Source of the DNA: an uncultured Clostridia bacterium
GTDB taxonomy: Bacteria; Bacillota; Clostridia; Oscillospirales; Ruminococcaceae
Direction of reading: 5' to 3'
DNA length: 64,000 bases
Assembly (NCBI GenBank): GCA_947626165.1
Contig: CANQRG010000009.1
Location: 1 to 64,000, forward strand
Shown here in pieces: positions 43,243 to 52,967 of the stretch. The stretch's first letter is position 1, and the number at the start of each line of letters is the position of its first letter. The position numbers were made by a program, and so were the translations under genes. The notes beneath the pieces were generated by a model. That model was not told where the DNA came from, searched no databases, and saw only the letters and a program-made list of their open reading frames with translations.

Positions 43243-43553
43243 TTTTACAAACCTTCACTACTAGACTAAACGTCACAGGCAAAAGAAAATAAGAATTGTC
43301 AATTGTCATTTATCATTGTTATTTGTATTTTACTCTATTTTTGACAATATTACAAGTACATATACAAAAAGGTAATAAACAAGTTATAATACAAAAAAAT
43401 GTGTAACAAATTTTAATCACAAATACAACTTCAAAATATTTACTTTTTACGAATAATTGAACATTTATTAAAAAGCCTTGAAAGGTCAAAAAAATATGGT
43501 ATAATATTTTTTATTGTTTAAGCACACTGCTAAATTACTTATGAGGTGATAAT
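43243..43553. promoter_or_regulatory. Intergenic region between the LysR gene and pgcA, with pgcA promoter
   Basis: This 311-bp AT-rich gap includes an inverted AATTGTCAATTGTC-type tract near 43298. A promoter-like TTGAAA (43478-43483) and TATAAT (43500-43505) with a 16-bp spacer lie 48 bp before the pgcA start. I see nothing else in it. Confidence 0.6.
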
Positions 43554-45272
43554 GTGACAATTAAAGAATTATATAAATTATGGTGTGAAAAGGCAGTCGA
43601 TGACCCTGATTTGATTCCCGAGCTTAAAAGTATAGAGAACAATGAATCGGAAATAGAAGACAGATTTGCAGTTTCTCTTAAATTCGGTACTGCCGGATTA
43701 AGGGGCGTTATAGGCGCAGGCACTAACAGAATGAATATTTATACAGTACGTCAGGCTACTCAGGGATTGGCTGATTATGTCAATCAGGAGTTTGAAAACG
43801 GCTCAGTAGCTATTGCTTATGATTCAAGAATAAAGTCTGATGTTTTTGCTAAGGAAGCCGCAAGCGTTCTTGCCGCAAACGGAATAAAAGTATATATATA
43901 TCCGGAGCTTATGCCTACTCCTATGCTTTCTTTTGCAGTTAGAGAGCTTAAATGCGATTCAGGTATTGTTATTACAGCTTCTCACAATCCTGCTAAGTAC
44001 AACGGATATAAGGTTTACGGCTCAGACGGCTGTCAAATGACCCCGCAGGCGGCTGATATCGTTTTGGAAAAAATCTCTCACGTTGATGTTCTTGACGGAG
44101 CGCGTGTTATCGACTTTGAAGAAGGTCTTAACAGCGGTAAAATCGAGTACATATCACAAACTGTTATTGATAGGTATCTCGAAAATGTTAAGGCACAGAG
44201 CATTCACCCTGAAATTATTGCAGAAAGCGGATTAAAGGTAGTTTACACCCCTCTTAACGGCACAGGCAACAAGCCTATTAGACAAATTTTGAAAAATATA
44301 GGCGTAAAAGACGTTGTTGTAGTTCCCGAGCAGGAAAACCCTGACGGCAACTTCCCTACCTGCCCTTTCCCGAACCCTGAAATTAAAGAAGCGCTTGAAA
44401 AAGGACTTGAGCTTTCAAAAGAGGTTAAACCTGATTTACTTTTAGCTTCCGACCCAGACGCAGACAGAATGGGAATTGCTGTTCCTGACGGAAACGGAGA
44501 TTTTGTTTTATTCTCAGGCAACGAAGTCGGTGCGCTTTTGTTAGAATATATCTGCTGTGAAAGAACAGCTCTATGCACAATGCCAAAGAATCCTATAACA
44601 ATCAAAACAATTGTTTCAACCGATATTATTGAAAAAATCGCAAAAGAATATAATGTTCAACTTGTCGAGGTGCTGACAGGCTTTAAGTTTATAGGAGAGC
44701 AGATCGGACTTCTTGAAGAAAAAGGAGAAGAAAACAGATACATCTTCGGCTTTGAGGAAAGCTACGGCTATCTTGCAGGCTCGTATGTAAGAGATAAGGA
44801 CGCTGTTGTAGCTTCGATGCTAGTATGCGAAATGACGGCGTTCTACCGTACTAAGGGTATCTCTCTTATTCAGGCAAGAGAAAATCTATATGCTAAGTAC
44901 GGTAATTTTGTTCACACCCAGAAAAGCTTTATCTGTGAAGGTCTTTCGGGTATGGAGAGAATGTCTGAAATAATGACAGATTTAAGGGAAAACCCGCCGT
45001 CTGAAATCGGAGGTTTTAAGGTTCTTGCTATTGCCGACTACAAAGCAGGAATTAAGAAAAATTTGATCAATGGTAATGAGGAAACAATTGAACTTCCTAA
45101 GTCGGACGTTATATCATTTATTTTAGATAAAAATGCTAAGGTTATTATCCGTCCGTCGGGAACCGAGCCTAAAATCAAGGCTTATTATACTACTACAGAC
45201 AGTAGCAGACAAAAAGCAATAAAACTGGAAGAAGTAATTTCAGAAGATTTTAAAAGCATAATAGGATTCTGA
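43554..45272 (+). CDS. pgcA: Phosphoglucomutase/phosphomannomutase
   Basis: This alpha-D-phosphohexomutase interconverts glucose 1- and 6-phosphate. The 572-residue protein has FGTAGLRGVIGAG, the phosphoserine loop TASHNP, the metal site DPDADRMGI, the sugar motif GFEESYGYLAG and the phosphate-binding end RPSGTEPKIK. It starts at GTG 43554 behind GAGGTGAT. It appears monocistronic. Confidence 0.96.
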   Translation: MTIKELYKLWCEKAVDDPDLIPELKSIENNESEIEDRFAVSLKFGTAGLRGVIGAGTNRMNIYTVRQATQGLADYVNQEFENGSVAIAYDSRIKSDVFAKEAASVLAANGIKVYIYPELMPTPMLSFAVRELKCDSGIVITASHNPAKYNGYKVYGSDGCQMTPQAADIVLEKISHVDVLDGARVIDFEEGLNSGKIEYISQTVIDRYLENVKAQSIHPEIIAESGLKVVYTPLNGTGNKPIRQILKNIGVKDVVVVPEQENPDGNFPTCPFPNPEIKEALEKGLELSKEVKPDLLLASDPDADRMGIAVPDGNGDFVLFSGNEVGALLLEYICCERTALCTMPKNPITIKTIVSTDIIEKIAKEYNVQLVEVLTGFKFIGEQIGLLEEKGEENRYIFGFEESYGYLAGSYVRDKDAVVASMLVCEMTAFYRTKGISLIQARENLYAKYGNFVHTQKSFICEGLSGMERMSEIMTDLRENPPSEIGGFKVLAIADYKAGIKKNLINGNEETIELPKSDVISFILDKNAKVIIRPSGTEPKIKAYYTTTDSSRQKAIKLEEVISEDFKSIIGF

Positions 45273-45589
45273 CATCTTTAATTTTGCATTTATCTTCTCA
45301 CCTCTTTTCTATTTTATTTAGAGCTATCTCTTATCCCTGTGCTCTTTTATTAACCACATTTGTCAAAATGAATAAAATTTAGTATAGTATTTTAGCTAAA
45401 TAACCAATGGTTTTTGCTAAAAATATTTGCTATAATTATTTGGGTGTTATATTTATATTAGTTGTTAAAATTCATCTTTACATCTTATGTAAATATAATT
45501 TTAATTTAGGTTGTTTATGTATTATTTATAGATATTTATAAATCAATACATATTTAACATATATTGATAAAAAGAAACGAGGTAAAAAA
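45273..45589 (+). promoter_or_regulatory. Intergenic region before the cellulase, with candidate promoter
   Basis: The 317-bp gap is very AT-rich. TTGTCA (45360-45365) and TATAGT (45383-45388) are spaced by 17 bp and would give a leader of about 195 nt. No clear hairpin, operator or small gene is visible. Confidence 0.45.
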
Positions 45590-48145
45590 ATGAAAACTAA
45601 AAGAATTTTATCGGGGCTGTTAGGTTTTGTAATGGCAATATCAGCAACGATAAGCACAATTTCTGCAACAGTCAGCGCTGTTGATCCAGGCGAAACTTTT
45701 GACGATTTGAATCAATCATCAATTACTGAAGCAATGCAGCCGGGCTGGAATTTAGGAAATCAGCTTGAGGCGGTCAGTGGAACTGCACCGTCGGAAACTG
45801 CATGGGGTAATCCTGTTATAAAAAGAGAACTTTTGCATACAGTTAAACTTGCAGGTTTCAGATCAGTAAGAATCCCTGTTTCCTATTTAACCAAAATAGG
45901 TGAAGCTCCGGATTACACAATAGATCCATCCTGGCTTGCAAGAATTAAACAAGTTGTCGACTATGCCATTGATGAAGGACTTTATGTAATTATCAATATG
46001 CATGGTGACGGATACAATTCTATGAAAAATAACGGTGCATGGTTGTTCTGTAACGCTCCTGATGATCAGCAACCTGCAATCAAGGAAAAATACGGTGCGT
46101 GTTGGAAGCAGATTGCTAATGTTTTCAAAGACTATGACGAGCATCTTATTTTTGAATCTATGAACGAAGAGTTTAACGGTTCATACAGTGATCCTATCCG
46201 TTCACAATATAAAAACATTAACGATTACAATCAAATCTTTATTGACACTGTTCGTCAGACAGGCGGAAACAATGATAAGAGATGGCTTCTCATATGCGGA
46301 TGGAACACTGATATTGATTACACTTACAGCGATTACGGATTTGAGCTTCCAACCGATACTTTCAGAAATTCTGAAATAAAAGAGAACAGAATAATGTTAT
46401 CTGTTCACTACTATGCTCCTTGGGATTTCTGCGGTGATGGAACAGACACAAATGGTATTACTCAATGGGGAAATGATGCTGATCCTGAAAAATCATCAAA
46501 ATATAATAATAATGAAGAATTTATGGATGTACAAATTCAAAAAGTTTATAATAAGTTTGTGCAAAAAGGATATCCTGTAGTTATCGGTGAATATGGATGT
46601 ATCAACAAATCAGCAGCAGATCCTGAAAACAATAAATTTAGAGCACATTTCGACCAAAAATTATGTGAGTGCTCGAAAAAGTACAGCTGTATTCCTGTTT
46701 ACTGGGATAATGGTGCTATCGGAAACAGTTTTGGTTTAATTAACAGAATTACATTGAAAGTTGAACAGCAGGAAATCGTAGACGGAATAGTAAATGTTTT
46801 CTTATCTGCAAAAGAAAGACTTAATCTTGCTATTACTAGAGCAGAAGAAATAGACGAAAACTTATACTTACCTGACTCATGGCAGTCATTTTCAGATGTT
46901 TTAAATAGTGTAAAAGATGTTTATAACAAAGAAGAATCAAGTGATAGCGATTGTACGGACGCTATAAGTAAATTAAAAACTGCTATTGCTGATTTAAAAC
47001 CAAATCCTGAAGTATTGGTTGAGACAAAAATTATAACAGAACCGCAGATTTCATCTTCAAAGAATACTGAAGAAGATAACTATATCCAGTCTATTTCCAA
47101 TACAGCAATTGACTTTTCAAAGTTTGTAAACTTAAAGATTACATTTACTGTTAGCGGAGAAGTTTCTGATGATACATATGCTTTTATTTTGAAACCATAT
47201 TGCAGTGCTAACTGGAGCGGATGGGATCCTAATATAATTTACGTTAAAGATTGTACGGAAGATAACGGAGTATATACTGCAATAATTGACGCTCAGGCAA
47301 TTTTGGCAACTTATTCAGGCAGTCCAAATCTTAAGCCAGACGGAATCAATCTTTACTATGGCGCAAGTGATCCAGAGATAACATTAACAAGTGTTTCAGC
47401 ATTATCAGCCCAGGGAGATAGACACGTTCATTCCTACAAAGTTGTAAATAGAAAGGAAAATACGTGTATAGAACTTGGAAAATGCGATATGCAATGCAGT
47501 GACAGTGACTGTAATGAAACATACTCTACAATTTTGAATTTTGGAAGTCACAAATATGTTTCTGAAACCACAACTCCAGCTACCTGTACTGAAAAGGGTG
47601 TAAGAACAAATACATGTTCAGTATGTAATGATTCCTACACTACTGAATTGCCTGCAAAAGGACATAGATTCGTAGACGGCGTATGCACAGTATGCGGAGA
47701 AAATGATCCGGATTATGTATCTCCTTCAAATCCTACTAATCCTAGTAACATATCTCCTACAACGCCAACTTCTCCAAAAGCACCTACAACTGCACCTACA
47801 ACGGCAAATGCTGAAAAGGCTGCTAAAGCTAAAGTGAAGAATGCTAAGATAAAGAATCTTTCCGTTAAGAGCAAGTCTAAGAAGATTTCTGTATCTTGGA
47901 AAAAGGTTAAAAAGGTAAACGGTTATCAGGTACAGGTAGCTAAAAAGAAGAACTTTAAGGGCAAGAACATTGTTCTAAAGAAGTTTACTACTAAGGCAAA
48001 ACTTACAGTTAAGGGTTCAAAGATCAAGAAGGGTAAGACCTACTATGTAAGAGTAAGAACATACGCTACATACAAGAATTCTAAGAATAAGCCTAATAAG
48101 GTATATGGAAAGTTCAGTAAAAAGCTAAGAGTAAAAGTTAAGTAA
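45590..48145 (+). CDS. Secreted multidomain GH5 endoglucanase
   Basis: The 851-residue protein has a signal peptide (1-30) and a GH5 catalytic domain (about 45-400) with the acid/base Glu193 in ESMNEE and the nucleophile Glu334 in VIGEYG. Next come a helical FIVAR-like segment (about 408-472), a beta-rich module that may bind carbohydrate (about 475-630) and a cysteine-rich repeat region with PATCTEKGVRTNTCSVCND. A Pro/Thr linker and a lysine-rich FnIII-like domain end the protein, the latter shared with the gene at 9039. No dockerin is present. It should cut beta-1,4-glucans outside the cell. Confidence 0.93.
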   Translation: MKTKRILSGLLGFVMAISATISTISATVSAVDPGETFDDLNQSSITEAMQPGWNLGNQLEAVSGTAPSETAWGNPVIKRELLHTVKLAGFRSVRIPVSYLTKIGEAPDYTIDPSWLARIKQVVDYAIDEGLYVIINMHGDGYNSMKNNGAWLFCNAPDDQQPAIKEKYGACWKQIANVFKDYDEHLIFESMNEEFNGSYSDPIRSQYKNINDYNQIFIDTVRQTGGNNDKRWLLICGWNTDIDYTYSDYGFELPTDTFRNSEIKENRIMLSVHYYAPWDFCGDGTDTNGITQWGNDADPEKSSKYNNNEEFMDVQIQKVYNKFVQKGYPVVIGEYGCINKSAADPENNKFRAHFDQKLCECSKKYSCIPVYWDNGAIGNSFGLINRITLKVEQQEIVDGIVNVFLSAKERLNLAITRAEEIDENLYLPDSWQSFSDVLNSVKDVYNKEESSDSDCTDAISKLKTAIADLKPNPEVLVETKIITEPQISSSKNTEEDNYIQSISNTAIDFSKFVNLKITFTVSGEVSDDTYAFILKPYCSANWSGWDPNIIYVKDCTEDNGVYTAIIDAQAILATYSGSPNLKPDGINLYYGASDPEITLTSVSALSAQGDRHVHSYKVVNRKENTCIELGKCDMQCSDSDCNETYSTILNFGSHKYVSETTTPATCTEKGVRTNTCSVCNDSYTTELPAKGHRFVDGVCTVCGENDPDYVSPSNPTNPSNISPTTPTSPKAPTTAPTTANAEKAAKAKVKNAKIKNLSVKSKSKKISVSWKKVKKVNGYQVQVAKKKNFKGKNIVLKKFTTKAKLTVKGSKIKKGKTYYVRVRTYATYKNSKNKPNKVYGKFSKKLRVKVK

Positions 48146-48170
48146 CTGAATAATATAGCGTAATCCGCTG

Positions 48171-48205
48171 AGACCGCCTTTAAGATTTTTAAAGGCGGTC
48201 TTTTT
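48171..48205 (+). terminator. Terminator of the GH5 gene
   Basis: AGACCGCCTTTAA and its complement form a 13-bp perfect stem around a 5-nt loop, followed by TTTT. Confidence 0.93.
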
Positions 48206-48333
48206 AAATATTAAATAATCTATTCTTGTTTCTTGACTATAATCTCTTATAATGATATAATTTATTTGCTTGATTAAATATCTATTAGGTAATTATATAA
48301 ATTAAGTGCGTCACCGCAGAAACGGAGATAGAA

Positions 48334-48963
48334 ATGAAAAATATAAGACAGGTCTTCCCTATCATCTTTGTTGTTTTTTTGGCAATCGGACTATTCTTTG
48401 TCGTAAGAGCAAATGATATGGAAACCAAAAAACTTACTGAAAGCTCACGTTTGGCTTCACAGCAGGCTGAAACAACTATTAATACCGAGGACACTACCCT
48501 TGTTAAAACTGAAAACAACGGTGCAAATTCCGAATCTAAAGGTTCAGATGTAAAGTTCACAAAGAAGATCTTTAATATTGAACAGAAAGGTGAAAAAGTC
48601 GACTACCCTGTTACAGCCGTTATAACCGCTAAAAGAGTAGTTAAATTCTTCTTTGACGATTTAAAAAAGAATTTTGAGATAAGCGATAAGATAAACAACT
48701 ATTATAAGCAAATTAATAATGACAAAACTTTTAAATCGAATACGATTTTTTTAGCTATTGCCAATTTTGAAAACAGTAATTCTAATATATCGATAAGCTC
48801 TGTAAAATACAGCGGAAATACTGTATACATTGACATTACAGAAAAGAAAGCCAAGAAGCCTGATAAGAAAAAGTGTCAGAAGATGTTTGCTGTAAAAGTT
48901 AATGATAAGGACTGCAATGCAAAGGCTATTCAGCTAATCAACGTGAATATGATAAAAAAATAG
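48334..48963 (+). CDS. Membrane-anchored protein, function unknown
   Basis: The 209-residue protein has one N-terminal membrane segment (about 8-25), a Ser/Thr/Glu-rich stalk to about 75, and an extracytoplasmic domain ending in lysine-rich strands. The last 70 residues (NISISSVKYSGNTVYIDI...) faintly resemble a protease-complex PrcB-like fold, but I would not assign it. GGAGATAG precedes the ATG. Confidence 0.6.
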   Translation: MKNIRQVFPIIFVVFLAIGLFFVVRANDMETKKLTESSRLASQQAETTINTEDTTLVKTENNGANSESKGSDVKFTKKIFNIEQKGEKVDYPVTAVITAKRVVKFFFDDLKKNFEISDKINNYYKQINNDKTFKSNTIFLAIANFENSNSNISISSVKYSGNTVYIDITEKKAKKPDKKKCQKMFAVKVNDKDCNAKAIQLINVNMIKK

Positions 48964-48972
48964 AAAAAACAC

Positions 48973-49001
48973 TTGCATTTTTATATTTTATATGATATAC
49001 T
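48973..49001 (+). promoter_or_regulatory. Promoter of rpmE
   Basis: TTGCAT (48973-48978) and TATACT (48996-49001) are spaced by 17 bp. The leader to rpmE is about 90 nt, long enough for autoregulation by L31, which I cannot confirm. Confidence 0.7.
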
Positions 49002-49100
49002 ATTATGCGTTAATGATTATTTCATAGAACTACTGTCTAAACTGAAATGATGGGCTTCTATGTAAGTCATAGATTTGATGTTTTGAGAGGAGGAATTTTA

Positions 49101-49301
49101 ATGAGAGACGGTATTCATCCGGAGTATCAAGAAACTACTATTACCTGCGCTTGCGGTAATGTAATCAATACTCGTTCTACAAAGAAGGATATCAAGGTTG
49201 AAATTTGTTCAAAGTGCCACCCGTTTTACACAGGTAAGCAGAAGCTTACAGATACAGGCGGACGTGTTGACAGATTCAAAAAGCGTTTCAATCTTGAATA
49301 G
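49101..49301 (+). CDS. rpmE: 50S ribosomal protein L31, zinc-binding type
   Basis: The 66-residue protein starts [20 protein letters not shown] and has the cysteines CAC and CSKC that bind zinc, followed by [27 protein letters not shown] 49101 is chosen because GAGGAGG precedes it. The in-frame extension to 49047 is not conserved in the family. A terminator follows. Confidence 0.96.
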   Translation: MRDGIHPEYQETTITCACGNVINTRSTKKDIKVEICSKCHPFYTGKQKLTDTGGRVDRFKKRFNLE

Positions 49302-49317
49302 CAATCAAAGAAATTTA

Positions 49318-49345
49318 GGGTGGGTTATCAAATCCACTCTTTTTA
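49318..49345 (+). terminator. Terminator of rpmE
   Basis: GGGTGGGTT pairs with AATCCACTC (two G-U) around ATCA and is followed by TTTTTATTTT. Confidence 0.85.
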
Positions 49346-49369
49346 TTTTAAATGCTAAGGATTGATCTT

Positions 49370-49990
49370 ATGAATTATACGACAATAAAAGGTTTTGCCA
49401 AAGACAGATTTGTCGAAAAGAAATCTGAATTTATAGGGTATATTACACCTGTAAAAACAAATGAAGAAGCTGTTGAATTTATAAATAGAATAAAATCAGA
49501 AAACCGAAAGGCAAAACATAATGTTTACGCTTATATTCTCAGGGATAACAACATAACAAGATACAGCGACGACGGCGAACCTCAGGGAACTGCCGGTATG
49601 CCTGTTCTCGACGTTTTGTTAAAGGAAAATCTAACAGATGTGTGCGTTGTAGTAACAAGATACTTCGGAGGTATCCTGCTAGGCGGAGGCGGACTTGTAA
49701 GAGCCTATTCCCATGCCTGCAAGCTGGCTGTTGACTCCGCCGTTAAAATGGAAATGTTTGAATGCTTTGAGGTAACACTAAAATTCAATTACTCTCTTTA
49801 CGGTAAAATAGAATATTCCCTGACTGAATTTGATATAAAAATGATCTCCGATGAATTTTCGAACATCGTAACACTTAATCTGCTTGTAAAAACGGATATG
49901 TACCAAAAGCTTGAAGAAAAACTTAATGATATCACAAACGGTAAAATTTCAATTTCTAAATCAGAGATTAAATTCGGAGATTTTGCCTAA
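49370..49990 (+). CDS. YigZ/IMPACT family protein
   Basis: The 206-residue protein matches the UPF0029/IMPACT family: AKHNVYAYILRDN, RYSDDGEPQGTAGMPVLDVL and TRYFGGILLGGGGLVRAYS, followed by the C-terminal ferredoxin-like domain. The biochemical role of bacterial members is not settled. ATG 49370 is preferred over ATG 49352 because AAGGAT lies before it. Confidence 0.88.
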   Translation: MNYTTIKGFAKDRFVEKKSEFIGYITPVKTNEEAVEFINRIKSENRKAKHNVYAYILRDNNITRYSDDGEPQGTAGMPVLDVLLKENLTDVCVVVTRYFGGILLGGGGLVRAYSHACKLAVDSAVKMEMFECFEVTLKFNYSLYGKIEYSLTEFDIKMISDEFSNIVTLNLLVKTDMYQKLEEKLNDITNGKISISKSEIKFGDFA

Positions 49991-50095
49991 TTATAAATTT
50001 TTATGTCACATTTCCTAGCCAAATGTAAATAATTTGTTAATTTAACTAATTTAAAAAGGTTTTAGTTGTTATTTTCAGTATATACTAATAACAAA

Positions 50096-51097
50096 ATGTC
50101 GGGTGGTGATACTATTCTACCAAGAGAACAAACAGAGCTTATCGAGGAACAGACTCTATGTAAACAGGCTTGTCTTTCCAAGAATACCAAGGGAAGATTG
50201 AAAGACACAAAAAAATGCGATCTGCGAACCGACTTTCAAAGAGACAGAGACAGGATACTACACTCAAATGCGTTCAGACGTCTCAAACATAAGGCTCAGG
50301 TATTTCTATTCCCTACCGGCGACCATTACCGAACAAGACTTACCCACACTCTTGAAGTCTCACAGATAGCCCGAACAATAGGCAGAGCTTTAAGACTAAA
50401 CGAGGACTTAATAGAGGCTATCGCACTCGGACATGATTTAGGTCACACTCCATTTGGACACGAGGGTGAGCGAGTTTTAAATGAGCTTTCCCCTAACGGC
50501 TTCAAGCACTATGAACAAAGCCTGAGAGTTGTTGACCATATAGATAAGCTCAATCTTACATATGAGGTCAGAAACGGTATCTTAGCTCACACAAACCAAA
50601 TAGCAGATACAAAAGAGGGTTATGTTGTTAGACTTGCGGACGTTATAGCCTATATCAATCACGACATTGACGATTCTATACGGGCAGGAGTTTTGTCTGA
50701 GGAGGATATACCATCTGATATTTCAAATGTCTTGGGACACTCAAAGTCAGAGAGAATTACAACGCTTGTAAACTCAATAGTTAAAAACGGTGCTGAAAAC
50801 ATTCGTATGGATAACGATATAAAAGAAGCTCACGACAAGCTGCACAAATTTATGTTTCAGAGCGTATATACCAACCCAAAATGCAAGTCGGAGGAAGTTA
50901 AAGTTAAAGACCTTTTAGGAACTCTGTTTCATTATTTCTATGATAACTTTGACAGCGTTATGCCTGAGCAATACAAGGAGTTAGCTTATAACTTCTCTAA
51001 GGAAACAGCGGTTTGCGACTATGTTGCCGGAATGACCGACAGCTATGCTATAAATACCTTTGAAGAACTTTTTATTCCAAAAGGATGGAACGGATAA
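50096..51097 (+). CDS. dgt: Deoxyguanosinetriphosphate triphosphohydrolase-like HD protein
   Basis: The protein has an HD-domain metal site: HRTRLTHTLEVSQIAR-like (YRTRLTHTLEVSQ), GHDLGHTPFGHEGE and later RLADVIAYINHD. This fits short Firmicutes dGTPase-like proteins that hydrolyse dNTPs. The start is uncertain. ATG 50096 is given, but GGTGGTGAT downstream could serve a non-ATG start near 50114. The next gene is dnaG, a common arrangement in Clostridia. Confidence 0.88.
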   Translation: MSGGDTILPREQTELIEEQTLCKQACLSKNTKGRLKDTKKCDLRTDFQRDRDRILHSNAFRRLKHKAQVFLFPTGDHYRTRLTHTLEVSQIARTIGRALRLNEDLIEAIALGHDLGHTPFGHEGERVLNELSPNGFKHYEQSLRVVDHIDKLNLTYEVRNGILAHTNQIADTKEGYVVRLADVIAYINHDIDDSIRAGVLSEEDIPSDISNVLGHSKSERITTLVNSIVKNGAENIRMDNDIKEAHDKLHKFMFQSVYTNPKCKSEEVKVKDLLGTLFHYFYDNFDSVMPEQYKELAYNFSKETAVCDYVAGMTDSYAINTFEELFIPKGWNG

Positions 51098-51137
51098 AAC
51101 TTATTGATTTACTATTTTCAGAATGGAAGTGATAGAA

Positions 51138-52907
51138 ATGCGCTTGTCTGCCGACTTTATGGACAGGCTCAAGGACGCTAACAGAATAGACGATATTATG
51201 TCTAACTATGTTCAGATCAAAAGAGCAGGTTCTGTTTCAAAATGCCTTTGCCCTTTCCACTCTGAGAAAACAGCCTCCTGTACTATTTATCACGACACAC
51301 AAAGTTTCTACTGCTTTGGCTGCGGCGCAGGCGGAGACGTAATAACCTTTATTATGAAAATAGAAAACCTCGATTACTTAGAAGCCGTTAAAATGCTTGC
51401 CGAAAGAAGCGGTATCCCCCTCCCTGAGGATTCTTCAAAAGGCGACGATACCGTTAGAAAAAAGCAAAGACTTTACGAAATAAACCGAGAAGCGGCAAGG
51501 TTTTTCTTTAACAATCTTCGTTCTCCAAACGGAAAAGTTGGTCTTAAATATTTAATTGACAGAGGTCTTAAGCCAGAAACTATCCAGAAATACGGTCTTG
51601 GCTTTGCCGAAAACAAATGGACAAGCCTGAAAGATCATATGCTTATGAAAGGTTATTATGAAAATGAGCTTGTCGAAGCAAGTCTGCTGGGGCGTTCTCA
51701 AAGCGGAAGAACCTACGACTTTTTCAAAAACAGAGTTATGTTTCCATTCTTTGATTTAAGGGGGAATGTTATAGCTTTCGGCGGCAGAACTCTCGACCCT
51801 GATGATACAAGAAAGTACCTTAACTCAAGAGAAACAATGGTTTTTAAAAAGAACAAAACGCTGTTTTCTCTTAACTTTGCTAAAGATTCAGCTGTAAAGA
51901 AAAAACAGCTTCTGCTATGCGAGGGCAATATGGACGTTATTTCAATGAATCAGGCAGGCTTTGAAAACACAGTTGCAACCTGCGGTACCGCAATAACTCC
52001 TGAGCATGCAAGAATGATGTCGCAATACTGCAAAGAAGTAGTTATCTGCTACGACTCAGACGAAGCAGGACAAAAGGCTTCAAAAAAGGCTATTGACCTA
52101 TTAGCAGAGGTTGGACTTCAAACAAGAATAATAAAAATGGATGGAGCTAAAGACCCTGACGAATATATAAAGAAGTTCGGAGCGACACGGTTTAAGCTGC
52201 TAATTGACAAATCTGATAACGCTGTGGATTTTGAGCTTAACAAAGCTAAAACTGGTCTTGATATTGAAAACAGCGACATTGACCGTATAGAGTATATCAA
52301 AAAAAGCTATGATATACTTTCACAGATAGAAAACGATATCGACCGAGAAGTTTTTATCAAAAGTTTCGTTAAACGAATGAATATTTCTGAGGAAACCGCC
52401 TTTCGCGAGGTTGAAAACCGTATCAGGAAACGTCAGAGTTTTGACAGAAGAAAGCAGTGGCAGCGGCTTTATAGAAACACCGTATCCCCTAGTAATGACT
52501 CAACACCGTCGGCGTCGTCTTTTAACAAACAGTTAAAATGTGAAGAAGGAGTATTGTATTATCTTTACAAAAACCCTGATCAGGCGGACTTTATCAGCGA
52601 CTCCTTACCTGCCGAGCGGTTTGTTACAGACGTAAACAGACGCATATATTCAAGCCTTCTTTTTAAGATAAAAAACGACCTTGATTTTTCTGTTTCGTCA
52701 TTTAACAGCGAATTTTCTCCCGATGAAATGGGAAATGTAGCAAATATTTTCGGAAGAAGTCGGGAAATTCCTGTTGACAAACAAGTATTAACAGATTATA
52801 TAAACGTGTTAAATTCGCATAATAATATTAATCAGCAATCAGTTGATGAAATGTCGGACGATCAGCTGCTCAGGTTCACCGAGCAAATGAGAAGCGAAAA
52901 ATCATAG
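51138..52907 (+). CDS. dnaG: DNA primase
   Basis: DnaG makes RNA primers for replication. The 589-residue protein has the CHC2 zinc finger (CPFHSEKTASC...FYCFGCGAGGD) at about 38-62. The RNA-polymerase core has FGGRTLDPDDTRKYLNS, the Toprim ECGNMD-like CEGNMDVI and the metal motif CYDSDEAGQKA. The C-terminal part binds helicase in homologues. ATG 51138 is chosen for its GGAAGTGAT site over ATG 51123. rpoD follows, so this is the macromolecular-synthesis operon without rpsU. Confidence 0.96.
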   Translation: MRLSADFMDRLKDANRIDDIMSNYVQIKRAGSVSKCLCPFHSEKTASCTIYHDTQSFYCFGCGAGGDVITFIMKIENLDYLEAVKMLAERSGIPLPEDSSKGDDTVRKKQRLYEINREAARFFFNNLRSPNGKVGLKYLIDRGLKPETIQKYGLGFAENKWTSLKDHMLMKGYYENELVEASLLGRSQSGRTYDFFKNRVMFPFFDLRGNVIAFGGRTLDPDDTRKYLNSRETMVFKKNKTLFSLNFAKDSAVKKKQLLLCEGNMDVISMNQAGFENTVATCGTAITPEHARMMSQYCKEVVICYDSDEAGQKASKKAIDLLAEVGLQTRIIKMDGAKDPDEYIKKFGATRFKLLIDKSDNAVDFELNKAKTGLDIENSDIDRIEYIKKSYDILSQIENDIDREVFIKSFVKRMNISEETAFREVENRIRKRQSFDRRKQWQRLYRNTVSPSNDSTPSASSFNKQLKCEEGVLYYLYKNPDQADFISDSLPAERFVTDVNRRIYSSLLFKIKNDLDFSVSSFNSEFSPDEMGNVANIFGRSREIPVDKQVLTDYINVLNSHNNINQQSVDEMSDDQLLRFTEQMRSEKS

Positions 52908-52967
52908 TGATTTAAAAACTTATAAGGAATTTCCTTATTTAATAATTTTATGATTGGAGATTAGTGA

